From an uncultured Fibrobacter sp. (GTDB taxonomy: Bacteria; Fibrobacterota; Fibrobacteria; Fibrobacterales; Fibrobacteraceae), in the NCBI GenBank assembly GCA_900313675.1, contig OMSO01000016.1, positions 1 to 64,000 on the forward strand: a stretch of 64,000 nt of DNA, in the 5' to 3' direction. The position numbers and the translations under genes are program-made. Numbering within the stretch: position 1 is the stretch's first letter; each line of letters begins with the position of its first letter. This document shows, one piece after another, positions 35,971 through 44,047 of the stretch. The notes beneath the pieces are model-generated. The model did no database searches and had not been told where the DNA came from. It saw only the letters and a list, made by a program, of their open reading frames with translations.

Positions 35971-36514
35971 CATAGGTGTATGTCTCCAAAAGAGGTTTTG
36001 CCGCCTTTTCATTCACGAAAAAATGGTATTCGTGCAATGAACCCAAGAATATGGCTCCTAACACGTCAATATAGTGATTTAGTAGTTCCTTGTTAAGGGC
36101 AAAACCATGAATCGCCCCTTGATATCCCCACTGAATTGACTTATCGGCAGCAATGGCGAACAAATGTCCACCGACCCCAACGTACTTTTGCGAACCATTC
36201 AAATGCTTATTATTGCGAGGTGCCGTACATGCCCAATGAATAAAAGACGCTACAGAATTTTTGTCATTTTTCACCCCTACAAGCCCCTGTATTTCGTTGT
36301 TTTCCTTCAGTGCAAGGGCGAAAATTTCGACATTGTCCGGAACTTCAATCCAGTTGATTCCCCAACCATTCTTTTCGTTGAATTTTTTCAGGAACGACCG
36401 GCTTTCTATCCTGAACACAACCGTTTCCTTTATTTCACCAGTTTCAGTATCCTTGAGGCATGGGACAATTTCGTCAAGCCAGATACCGACACCGCTAGTT
36501 TTCGCATCATTCAT
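35960..36514 (-). CDS. GNAT-type N-acetyltransferase-like protein
   Basis: 184 aa. The fold is suggested by the acetyl-CoA loop QKYVGVGGHLFAIAADKS (Q/RxxGxG/A pattern at about 118-124), a preceding strand (FIHWACTAPRN) and a following hydrophobic core (GAIHGFALNKELLNHYI). N-terminal residues 8-75 include a strand-rich substrate region (VVFRIESRSFL, VEIFALALKEN). Substrate unknown. First gene of a two-gene unit with the overlapping small protein; TATATTTAG at 36597-36605 upstream is a likely promoter element. The stretch around it is more AT-rich and flanked by repeats, which may mean acquisition by transfer. GNAT assignment is from motif shape only. Confidence 0.65.
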   Translation of the reverse strand: MNDAKTSGVGIWLDEIVPCLKDTETGEIKETVVFRIESRSFLKKFNEKNGWGINWIEVPDNVEIFALALKENNEIQGLVGVKNDKNSVASFIHWACTAPRNNKHLNGSQKYVGVGGHLFAIAADKSIQWGYQGAIHGFALNKELLNHYIDVLGAIFLGSLHEYHFFVNEKAAKPLLETYTYEWN

Positions 36515-36652
36515 CTTCTACTCCTCCCCCGCAGACATGCTGAAACAGCGGGGCTTTATTCTTTGTCATTGCGAGCTAATTCTACTCACTTGTGCACTAA
36601 ATATAAATTGTCAGAAAGACTTTGTCAAGAGGTTTCTACGATTAATTTATCT

Positions 36653-36760
36653 GGGCGTTACCCCTACAGAGGCTGGCTATATTCACTTCGCTCACGGAGC
36701 CTTGCAAGCAGGTCTCCGCCCCAGGGGGTCACGCTTCGCAGGCTCGCTATCCCTAACGCT
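36653..36760 (+). repeat. GC-rich palindromic dispersed element bounded by GCGTTA / TAACGC
   Basis: About 108 bp inside an AT-rich gap. Ends are inverted (GCGTTA at 36655-36660, TAACGC at 36754-36759). Inside are CTTCGCTCACGGAGCC and GGTCACGCTTCGCAGGCTCGCTATCC segments with many short complementary blocks. The look is that of REP/BIME-type noncoding repeats; only this copy is in the window. Confidence 0.5.
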
Positions 36761-36840
36761 TTATTCTTCGTCTTTGACGCAACGATTGATTTTTCGTCAG
36801 TTCTACTCGGAATTCAAGTGTTTGGCTCGCCCCGTTCTTG

Positions 36841-37052
36841 AATTTACAGCCACCGAATTCGGGGCAAACGCGCCGTTGGCAAGCGATTTGGGCGATAATT
36901 TGGCAACCTTGCCCCCAACGGAAACATATTTGGCAAACGGTGTTTGCCAAATTAGGCAAGCAGTGATTGCCCAATCTAAAAAAATGAAACTGTCTGCCGA
37001 AGACGAATTGACCAAGTGGCTCAAGAACGAGATCAGTGGGAAGAAGGGGTAA
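36841..37052 (+). other. Unassigned open stretch with GGCAA/TTGCC palindromes; possible gene remnant
   Basis: An open frame on the plus strand ends at 37052 just before a good terminator, and its tail (MKLSAEDELTKWLKNEISGK) reads like real protein. However, no start with a ribosome site was found and the upstream part runs through a noncoding repeat. Between 36875 and 36971 there are three hairpins sharing GGCAA/TTGCC, the best being an 11-bp arm pair (36928-36938 and 36942-36952). Either a decayed gene or a regulatory region. The rest of the 36515-37282 gap holds only the repeats and the terminator listed separately. Confidence 0.35.
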
Positions 37053-37072
37053 AAAAATAATCAGCCCCATTT

Positions 37073-37104
37073 AAAAGCGACCTCCGTATGGAAGTCGCTT
37101 TTGC
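37073..37104 (+). terminator. Hairpin terminator
   Basis: AAAAGCGAC ... GTCGCTTTTG with inner TCC/GGA pairing and A/T tracts. It sits 20 nt after the stop of the open stretch ending at 37052. Confidence 0.75.
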
Positions 37105-37223
37105 TTTGATAAACTTAGGAAGTTTTTCTATGCGAAATTTACAGCATCGATTCGGCCAGCTACGCACGGGCAGGCTTTTTTGAGGGGTACAGCCCCTAGG
37201 AGAGGGGGTAGCGTAAGACTCAA

Positions 37224-37251
37224 GGAGATCCCCGACCAAGTCGGGGATGAC
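37224..37251 (-). repeat. Dispersed GTCAT...ATC palindromic element, copy 5
   Basis: Minus-strand GTCATCCCCGAC, TTG, GTCGGGGATCTCC: perfect 9-bp stem. Same frame (GTCAT start, ATC end) as copies at 1868, 13901, 19640 and 28883 with a different stem. It lies just downstream of the thioesterase gene. Confidence 0.7.
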
Positions 37252-37282
37252 ATGAGGCTGGAGCGAGGGGGGAGGCTTCCCC

Positions 37283-37717
37283 CTACGCCCCTTCTACGTA
37301 CAACTTCTTCATCTCGTCGGAAATGGCCATAGGGCGGCCGCGGTTCAGGTCCACCAGCACCCACTGGGTCTCGGATTCGAAAATCACCTTGCCGTCGGAC
37401 ACCCGCTCGAACTTGCACTTTCGAATGGTTGCCACCTTGCCGTAAGCCGCCACCCAGGTGGTGCCCTTGATTTCGTCGCCCAGGAACGCCTGGTTCTTGT
37501 ATTCGATGTGCTGCACGTGGATCATCCAGCCGGCGCCAAGACTTCTCATGAGGGCGGTGCCGCCTACCGATTCGGAGTGGGCGATGGCGATGTCCTGGAT
37601 CCACTGCACGGACCACACGTTGTTGAAATGGTGGTTGTCGTCAATCATCTCCGGCGTCACCTTGAACACCTGGGTGAACTGCATGGGGTTCACCGTCTCT
37701 TCCATCGCAATAGCCAT
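37283..37717 (-). CDS. Hotdog-fold acyl-CoA thioesterase (4HBT family)
   Basis: 144 aa; GGGAGGAG lies just upstream of the ATG. The hotdog motif is present as DDNHHFNNVWSVQWIQDIAI, equivalent to the D/GHxNNxxYxxW region holding the catalytic acid in YbgC/FadM-like enzymes. The second strand pattern (HVQHIEYKNQAFLGDEI) and core VLVDLNRGRPMAI also fit. Hydrolyses acyl-CoA or acyl-ACP thioesters; the chain length is not predictable. Monocistronic, with TATATTTAA at 37748-37756 about 30 nt upstream as a likely -10 box. Confidence 0.88.
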   Translation of the reverse strand: MAIAMEETVNPMQFTQVFKVTPEMIDDNHHFNNVWSVQWIQDIAIAHSESVGGTALMRSLGAGWMIHVQHIEYKNQAFLGDEIKGTTWVAAYGKVATIRKCKFERVSDGKVIFESETQWVLVDLNRGRPMAISDEMKKLYVEGA

Positions 37718-37747
37718 AACTCCTCCCTAAAATCGAAAACGGGCCGT

Positions 37748-37756
37748 TTAAATATA
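37748..37756 (-). promoter_or_regulatory. -10-like box TATATTTAA for the thioesterase gene
   Basis: Minus-strand TATATTTAAACGG about 31 nt upstream of the ATG at 37717. A plus-strand TATATT (37837-37842) in the same divergent gap is the likely counterpart for parE. Confidence 0.55.
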
Positions 37757-37954
37757 GCAATACCCCACCTTTTTAGAAAAAACCAGCAAGAAAACGGATA
37801 CTGCACAAATTGTCACTCTTTGACAAAAAATTTTGCTATATTAGGAGCAAAGGGCGGACCGGAGCCGCGAGTCCGGGCATTTCCCGCAAGAAATATCGCG
37901 AAATTTCTTAAAATTGGCGAAAAAAGCATTTTTTTTGTTTTGAAAAGGTAGATA

Positions 37955-39837
37955 ATGGCTGTAAAGTACGACAAGGACAGCATCAAGACTCTAGATTGGT
38001 ACGAACACATTAGGCTCCGCCCCGGTATGTACATCGGCAAGCTGGGCGACGGACAGAGCCCCGACGACGGCATCTACGTGCTCGCGAAGGAAGTTATCGA
38101 CAACTCCATCGACGAGTTCGCCATGGGCGCGGGCAAGAAGATTGAAATCGACATGGAAGACCACAGAAGAAGATTGAAATCGACATGGAAGACCACAGTT
38201 GCCGCGTGCGCGACTACGGCCGCGGCATCCCGCTCGAAAAGGTCATCGACTGCGTGTCGAAGATGAATACGGGTGGCAAGTACGATTCCGAAGCCTTCCA
38301 GAAGTCTGTAGGCATGAACGGCGTGGGTACCAAGGCGGTGAACGCGCTCTCCACAAAGTTTATCGTACAAAGTTTCCGCGACGGCAAGGTCAAGCGCGCC
38401 GAGTTCAGCAAGGGCATCCTGGTGAAGGACTTCAAGATTACCTCCACCACCGAGAAGAACGGCACCGAAATCTACTTCGAGCCCGATAACGACCTGTTCA
38501 AGAACTTCCGGTTCCTCCCCGCCTACATGGAAGAGAAAATCTGGAACTACGCCTACCTGAACAACGGGCTCACGCTGGTGATGAACGGCAAGGATTACAA
38601 TAGCCCGAACGGGCTCTTGGACCTGCTCCACAGCCGTACCGATGACACCATCCGCTACCCGGTCATCCACTGCAAGGGCAAGGACATCGAGTTCGCCATC
38701 ACCCACTCGAACCAGGAAGGCGAGCACTACTTCAGCTTCGTGAACGGCCAGCACACCACCCAGGGCGGAACCCACCAGGCGGCATTCCGCGAGGGCTTGG
38801 TGAAGGGCGTGCGCGACCACTTCAAGAAGGAATACGACGCATCCGACGTGCGCAACTGCATCGTGGGAGCCGTTTCCGTGCGCATCCAGGAACCGGTTTT
38901 TGAATCCCAGACCAAGACAAAACTCGGTTCTACCACCACGGCCCCCAACGGCCCCGCGCTCCGTACCTGGATTGTGGACTTTGTGGCCCGCGAGCTGGAC
39001 AATTACCTCCACAAGAACGAGGATACGGCCAAGAAGCTCCTGGAGCGCATCAACCAGAACGAAAAGCTCCGCAAGGAACTGGCCGGCGTCAAGAAACTCG
39101 CCAACGAGCGCGCCAAGAAGGCAAACCTCAACAACAAGAAGTTGCGTGACTGCAGCGTGCACCTCACCGATGCCAAAAACCCGCTCAAGAGCGAGACCAT
39201 GATTTTTATTACCGAGGGTAATTCCGCCTCCGGTACCATCACTACGGCACGTAACCCCAAGACCCAGGCGGTGTTCAGCCTGCGCGGCAAGCCGAAGAAC
39301 AGCTACGGCCTCTCCAAGAAAATCGTGTACGAGAACGAGGAATGGAACCTGCTCCAGGCCGCCCTCAACATCGAAAACGGGCTCGAGGACCTACGCTACG
39401 ACAAGGTGATTATCGCGACCGATGCCGACGTGGACGGTATGCACATCCGCCTTTTGGTGATGACGTTCTTCCTGCAGTACTTCCCGGAACTCGTGCAGGA
39501 AAAACACCTCTACATATTGCAGGCGCCGCTCTTCCGCGTGCGCAACCGCAAGGACAAGAAGAAGACCTTCTACTGCTACGACGAAGAGGAACGCGACAAG
39601 GCCGCGAAGGAAATCAACAAGAAGGATTTGGAAATCACGCGCTTCAAAGGTCTCGGTGAAATGGATTCCGAGGACTTCAAGCTGCTTATCGGCGAAAACA
39701 TGCACCTGGAGACCGTCACCATGCCAAGCGACGCATCGCTCGGCAAGTTGCTGGAATACTACATGGGCAAGAACACCCAGGCCCGCCAGGACTACATCGT
39801 CGAAAACCTGCGCACCGAGGCGGTAGAGGAACTTTAA
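37955..39837 (+). pseudogene. parE: Topoisomerase IV subunit B, frameshifted by a 32-bp tandem duplication
   Basis: Bacteroidetes-type ParE (type IIA topoisomerase ATPase subunit), which with ParC unlinks daughter chromosomes. The first frame (37955 onward) encodes the start of the GHKL ATPase domain up to [10 protein letters not shown], including [11 protein letters not shown] with the Mg-binding Asn. The sequence then runs off frame. The rest (from about 38185: [16 protein letters not shown] ... FITEGNSASGTI ... IIATDADVDGMHIR ... RFKGLGEMD) is intact in another frame. The cause is visible: 38135-38166 is repeated exactly as 38167-38198 (32 bp, not divisible by 3). Removing one copy restores a normal protein of about 615 aa. 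Neither half alone would be active. Either a fresh mutation or a sequence error; parC follows 131 nt downstream. Confidence 0.93.
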
Positions 39838-39915
39838 TAGGTATGAGCTACGAGTTATGAGCACGGGCCTTCGGCCCTTTGAGCAAAGTAAGGCGCCACA
39901 GGCGCGATTATCTAG

Positions 39916-39958
39916 CTCAAAGCGAAGCGACCTCACACCTCAAAGCGAAGCGACCTCA
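39916..39958 (+). repeat. Two copies of CTCAAAGCGAAGCGACCTCA before parC
   Basis: Copies at 39916-39935 and 39939-39958 (23-bp period) just upstream of the parC start. One-base-different copy at 52311-52330 before the cyclophilin gene, and an inverted relative at 52154-52181. Preceded by a short GAGCTAC-GAGTTAT-GAGCACG heptamer run and a CGGGCC-TTC-GGCCC hairpin. Confidence 0.8.
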
Positions 39959-39968
39959 AGGCTAAATT

Positions 39969-42422
39969 ATGGATGAAGAACAGAAAACTTTAGGACTTTC
40001 GAACGTAAACCACCTGGAAAAGCTTTACAACGGCTGGTTCCTGGACTACGCGAGCTATACGATTCTCGACCGCGCCGTGCCCTACTTCGAGGACGGCCTC
40101 AAGCCGGTGCAGCGCCGCATTCTCGCTCTCGTGAACATGGGCCAGAAAAACCTGCTTATCGAGCCGCAGGGTAACTGGGGTAACCCGCTTACGGGCGACG
40201 AGGCGGCCGCCCCGCGTTACATCGAAGGCAAGCTCAGCGACTTCGCGCTCGACGTGATGTTCAACCCCGAGACTACGGAATGGATCCCGAACTACGACGG
40301 GCGTTCCAAGGAACCGGTGACGCTCCCCGCGAAGTTCCCGATTCTCCTGGCCCAGGGCGTGGACGGCATCGCGGTGGGCCTTTCCACCACCATCCTCCCC
40401 CACAATTTCAAGGAACTGTGCCAGGCGAGCATCGACTACCTGCGCGGCCGCAAGTTCACGCTTTACCCGGACTTCTACACGGGCGGCATCATCGACGTGA
40501 GCGAATACAACGACGGCCAGCGCGGCGGACGCCTCAAGGTCCGTGCCCGCATCGAAAAGCTCGACAACAAGACGCTGGTCATCCGGGAAATTCCCTTCGG
40601 CACCACCACCGATAGCCTCATCGACTCCATCGTGGCGGCCAACGACAAGGGCAAAATCAAGATCAAGCAGATTGTGGACCACACCACCGAAAACGTGGAA
40701 ATCCAGATCCACCTGCAGGCAGGTTCCGACCCGCAGGTCGTCATCGACGCGCTCTACGCGTTTACCGACTGCCAGACGACACTTGCCGCCAACAGCTGCG
40801 TGATTATCGACAAGAAGCCGAAATTCAGCAGCACCACCGAACTTCTGAAGCTCAGCACCGACCACACGGTGCACCTGCTGGACTGGGAACTGGACAACGA
40901 GCTCAAGCACCTGCAAGACCAGTGGCACATGACGAGCCTCGAGAAAATTTTCATCGAGAAGGAAGTCTACGAGGTCATCAAGAAGGCGAAAACCCACGAC
41001 GAGATGGTCCAGCTGATTGACGAAGGCCTGAAACCCTATGTGCGCAAGCTCCGCCGGGAAGTGACCCGCGAAGAAATCCTGAAGCTGGCCGAAATTCCGG
41101 TCCGCCGCATCAGCCGTTTCGACCGCAAAAAAGCCGACGAGTTCCTGGAAGAACTGGACAAGAAGATTGAAGAGGTGAACTACAACAAGGAACACCTCAC
41201 CGACTACGCCGTGAACTACTTCAAGAACATCCTCAAGAAGTACGGCGAAGGTCGCGACCGCAAGACTGAAATTGGCGAATTCGGCCAGGTGAGCGCCGTG
41301 CACGTGGCTCTCGCAAACCAGAAGCTCTACGTGAACCGCAAGGAAGGCTTCCTCGGCACCGGCATGAAGAAGGAAGAATACCTCTTCGACGTGTCCGAGT
41401 ACGACGACCTCATCGTGTTCAAGGCCGACGGCAGCTTTAAGGTGGTGAAGGTTTCCGACAAGGATTTCGTGGGCAAGAACATTGTGCTCGTTGAAAAGTT
41501 CAACAAGGACGACGAGCGCCACATCTACAACGTCATCCACCAGGACGGCAAGGACGGCACCGCCTACATCAAGCGTTTCAACGTAGGCGGCGTGACCCGC
41601 GACAAGGACTACTACATGGGCAAGAACAAGCCCGGTAGCCGCCTCCTGTACATGTCCAGCAACCTAAACGGTGAAGCCGAAGTGGTAGAAGTGACCCTGA
41701 AGCCCCGCCCCCGCACCAAGCTGAACTTCGAAGTGGACTTCAGTTCCATCGAAGTGAAAGGACGCGGTGCCATGGGCAATATCGTCACCAAGTACCCGGT
41801 CAAGACCGTCAAGCGTATCCGCAAGGGCGTAAGCACCCTGGGGGCCCGCGTGCTGTACTTTGACGCCCTCTCCGGACTCATCAGCACCCAGAGAAGGGGC
41901 GACCGCATCGGCGAATTCGGCGAGAAGGACAAGATCCTCATCGTCAAGGAAAACGGCAGGGCCCGGGTTCACGATATGGCAGACCCGATTCTTGTGGGAA
42001 CTGGCATCAAGTACATCCACAAGTTCGACCCCACCCAGGTCTTTACCATCCTCTACTTCGAGGGCGGAAACTTCAACTACATGGTGAAGCGTTTCAACTT
42101 GGAAGGCTGTCCCATGACAACGGAATTCAATCTCATCAGTGATCACAAGGATTCCCAGATGATTGAATTCTTCGCCACAGACGACGCCCGCCAACTGATG
42201 GAATACCAGGTAGGCCGCGAAGTCCAGAAGGAAGAACTCGACCTCACAGAAGTCGCCGACATCAAGAGCTACAAGGCGCTCGGCAGCAAGTTCACCGCGA
42301 AGAAGGTCAAACGCACCAGCCGAATCAGCCCGGCCGACACCTTCGACGACGGCACGGACGATTCTGCCACCGGTACAGAAGTATCTGTCAAGGACGAAGA
42401 CGACAACGACCTGTTTAAATAG
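39969..42422 (+). CDS. parC: Topoisomerase IV subunit A, Bacteroidetes type
   Basis: 817 aa DNA breakage-reunion subunit. LKPVQRRIL, EPQGNWGNPLTGDEAAAPRY (the catalytic Tyr is the final Y) and EWIPNYDGRSKEPVTLP with LLAQGVDGIAVGLST are those of Bacteroidetes-type ParC rather than GyrA. The C-terminal domain has degenerate beta-pinwheel blades (RLLYMSSNLNGEAEVVEV, GARVLYFDALSGLISTQ) without the GyrA box. It ends in an acidic tail (DEDDNDLFK). Pairs with the preceding parE. No strong ribosome site is seen before the ATG. A terminator follows. Confidence 0.94.
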   Translation: MDEEQKTLGLSNVNHLEKLYNGWFLDYASYTILDRAVPYFEDGLKPVQRRILALVNMGQKNLLIEPQGNWGNPLTGDEAAAPRYIEGKLSDFALDVMFNPETTEWIPNYDGRSKEPVTLPAKFPILLAQGVDGIAVGLSTTILPHNFKELCQASIDYLRGRKFTLYPDFYTGGIIDVSEYNDGQRGGRLKVRARIEKLDNKTLVIREIPFGTTTDSLIDSIVAANDKGKIKIKQIVDHTTENVEIQIHLQAGSDPQVVIDALYAFTDCQTTLAANSCVIIDKKPKFSSTTELLKLSTDHTVHLLDWELDNELKHLQDQWHMTSLEKIFIEKEVYEVIKKAKTHDEMVQLIDEGLKPYVRKLRREVTREEILKLAEIPVRRISRFDRKKADEFLEELDKKIEEVNYNKEHLTDYAVNYFKNILKKYGEGRDRKTEIGEFGQVSAVHVALANQKLYVNRKEGFLGTGMKKEEYLFDVSEYDDLIVFKADGSFKVVKVSDKDFVGKNIVLVEKFNKDDERHIYNVIHQDGKDGTAYIKRFNVGGVTRDKDYYMGKNKPGSRLLYMSSNLNGEAEVVEVTLKPRPRTKLNFEVDFSSIEVKGRGAMGNIVTKYPVKTVKRIRKGVSTLGARVLYFDALSGLISTQRRGDRIGEFGEKDKILIVKENGRARVHDMADPILVGTGIKYIHKFDPTQVFTILYFEGGNFNYMVKRFNLEGCPMTTEFNLISDHKDSQMIEFFATDDARQLMEYQVGREVQKEELDLTEVADIKSYKALGSKFTAKKVKRTSRISPADTFDDGTDDSATGTEVSVKDEDDNDLFK

Positions 42423-42460
42423 GTCCGTAAAAGTCCGAGACAGACAAGTCAAAAATTAAA

Positions 42461-42486
42461 GGCCAGGGCATTCGCCCTGGTCTTTT
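42461..42486. terminator. Terminator between parC and the pil operon
   Basis: GGCCAGGGC, ATT, CGCCCTGGTCTTTT: 8-9-bp stem and T tract, between convergent parC and pilQ. Confidence 0.85.
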
Positions 42487-42511
42487 GCTAACACTCTTTC
42501 AAGCCGAGAAA

Positions 42512-44047
42512 CTATTCCCAATCGCCGTCATCACTCTTTGCTGGGGCGGGAGCTGCCGGAGCCTTGGACGCTGCCGGTTTCTGCGACTGCTGGGCCGCAG
42601 GAGCCTGCTGCTTAGCAGGAGCCGCAGCGGGTTTGGCCTGTGCTGCAGGCTTCTGTTCTACCTTCTTCGCTTCGGGAGCGGCAGGAGCTGTAGCCTTTTC
42701 TGCGGAAACCTCGGAAATATCCACATTGCCAATGTAATTACGGATAATGCGAGGTGTAACAAAAATAACCAGGTCTTTTTTGACCACAGACTTACGAGAA
42801 TACTTGAACAGATTGCCAAACAGCGGAATATCCTTCAAGAAAGGAATACCGCTTTCAGATTCCTGAGTCTCGTTACGGGTCAGACCACCGATAACCACGG
42901 TTTCACCGTCGGCCACCACAACTTTTGTCTTGGCTTCCTGGGTACTGATGACAATTTCACCCTTGGAGTCATAGTCATAAGAGTTGTTTTCAGGGTGCAG
43001 ATCCAGCAAAATACGGTTGTCGCCAGAGACATGGGGCGTTACTGTCAGTTTGATACCCGTTTCCACCAGCTGGGTAGAAGACTCACCGCTATCGTCAATC
43101 ACGCGGATAGAAACCTTGTCACCCATGAACACCTGGGCTTCTGTGTTATCCAAGGTAGAAACCTGAGGACTGGCAAGCACCTCGGTAGAAGCATCACCCA
43201 TCAGGTTAGAAATGGCAAGCTGCAGATGGTTATCCAGCACACTGGTTGTAATGGCCGTAGAGGCTCCACTCACAGCAGGAGACACACCGTTGTTGGGGAA
43301 AGAACGGATGGCTGCACTTGTACGAGTGTCGCCGGCACCACTTCCGTTAGGCGTTCCGGCAGTACCGGGAGTAAGGGCTGTGCTTCCCATAGTAGCAGTC
43401 CAGTCCACTCCCAGCTCACGAGCAAGTTCGCTGTTCACCACCACAAGCTTAGCCGTAATCATAATCTGGAGAGTTTCAATATCAAGTTCACTCAGAGCAT
43501 TGTCCATTTGCTCAATGCGAGAGTCGGTATCATAAACGATGATAGAGTTTGTACGTTCCACCACAGTAATGCGACCACGATTGGACTTCATGCTTTCCAG
43601 CACCTTCACAAGCTCATCAGCCTTGGCATGGTGCACCTGGAAATTCTTACGAACCAGAGGTGCATTCTGCTCTGCCTGAGCTTCCTCATCGGCAAGCTTT
43701 TTCTGTTTGGCCTGGTAAGTACTGGAACGCTGGATTACAATGTACTTGTCCTGAATAAGCCAGGTCAAATCATTGATTTCGCAGATAATGTCCAAAGTTT
43801 CCTGCCAAGTTTTCTTGGTAATCTTGAGGCTCATCTTGCCCTTAACATCGGGAGCAAGCAAAATATCCACGCCCGCAGTCACGGAGAGGGAACGGAATAC
43901 GGCATCAAAATCCATATCCACAAAGGTGAAGTTATACAGCTTCTTGTTTGGCTCCGAAGGGCCACTCTCTGCAGGCTGCTGAGCAAATGATGCCGCAAAG
44001 CCTACCGCAAGAAGCAGGATGAGAACGATCTTAGCTACTTTTTTCAC
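42512..44047 (-). CDS. pilQ: Type IV pilus secretin PilQ, short form without AMIN domains
   Basis: 511 aa outer-membrane secretin through which the pilus passes. Signal peptide (LILLLAVGFAASFA), an STN/N0-type domain (FTFVDMDFDAVFRSLS), one N1/secretin_N domain (ARKNFQVHHAKADELVK-type, VVERTNSIIVYDT), then the secretin core (ITAKLVVVNSELARELGVDW, LDNHLQLAISNLMGD, VSTLDNTEAQVFMGDKVSI, VVADGETVVIGGLTRN, PFLKDIPLFGNLFKY). A Lys/Pro/Ala-rich tail of about 55 residues ends the protein. Proteobacterial PilQ usually begins with AMIN domains; here they are absent and AMIN-like segments are in the adjacent PilP-like protein. Start overlaps the stop of that gene (ATGA). Last gene of pilMNOPQ. Confidence 0.93.
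   Translation of the reverse strand: MKKVAKIVLILLLAVGFAASFAQQPAESGPSEPNKKLYNFTFVDMDFDAVFRSLSVTAGVDILLAPDVKGKMSLKITKKTWQETLDIICEINDLTWLIQDKYIVIQRSSTYQAKQKKLADEEAQAEQNAPLVRKNFQVHHAKADELVKVLESMKSNRGRITVVERTNSIIVYDTDSRIEQMDNALSELDIETLQIMITAKLVVVNSELARELGVDWTATMGSTALTPGTAGTPNGSGAGDTRTSAAIRSFPNNGVSPAVSGASTAITTSVLDNHLQLAISNLMGDASTEVLASPQVSTLDNTEAQVFMGDKVSIRVIDDSGESSTQLVETGIKLTVTPHVSGDNRILLDLHPENNSYDYDSKGEIVISTQEAKTKVVVADGETVVIGGLTRNETQESESGIPFLKDIPLFGNLFKYSRKSVVKKDLVIFVTPRIIRNYIGNVDISEVSAEKATAPAAPEAKKVEQKPAAQAKPAAAPAKQQAPAAQQSQKPAASKAPAAPAPAKSDDGDWE

Noticed and set aside
36261-37052. 264-residue plus-strand protein-coding gene
   Set aside because: The upstream half is antisense to the GNAT gene and then crosses a noncoding palindromic repeat; no start with a ribosome site. 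Only the tail after 36841 was kept as a possible remnant.
37130-37183. Short 17-codon open frame MRNLQHRFGQL...
   Set aside because: Weak ribosome site, very short, no conservation evidence, and the region is between a terminator and a repeat.
37955-38266. Programmed frameshift joining the two parE frames
   Set aside because: The shift is explained exactly by a 32-bp tandem duplication; no slippery heptamer or stimulatory structure was seen.
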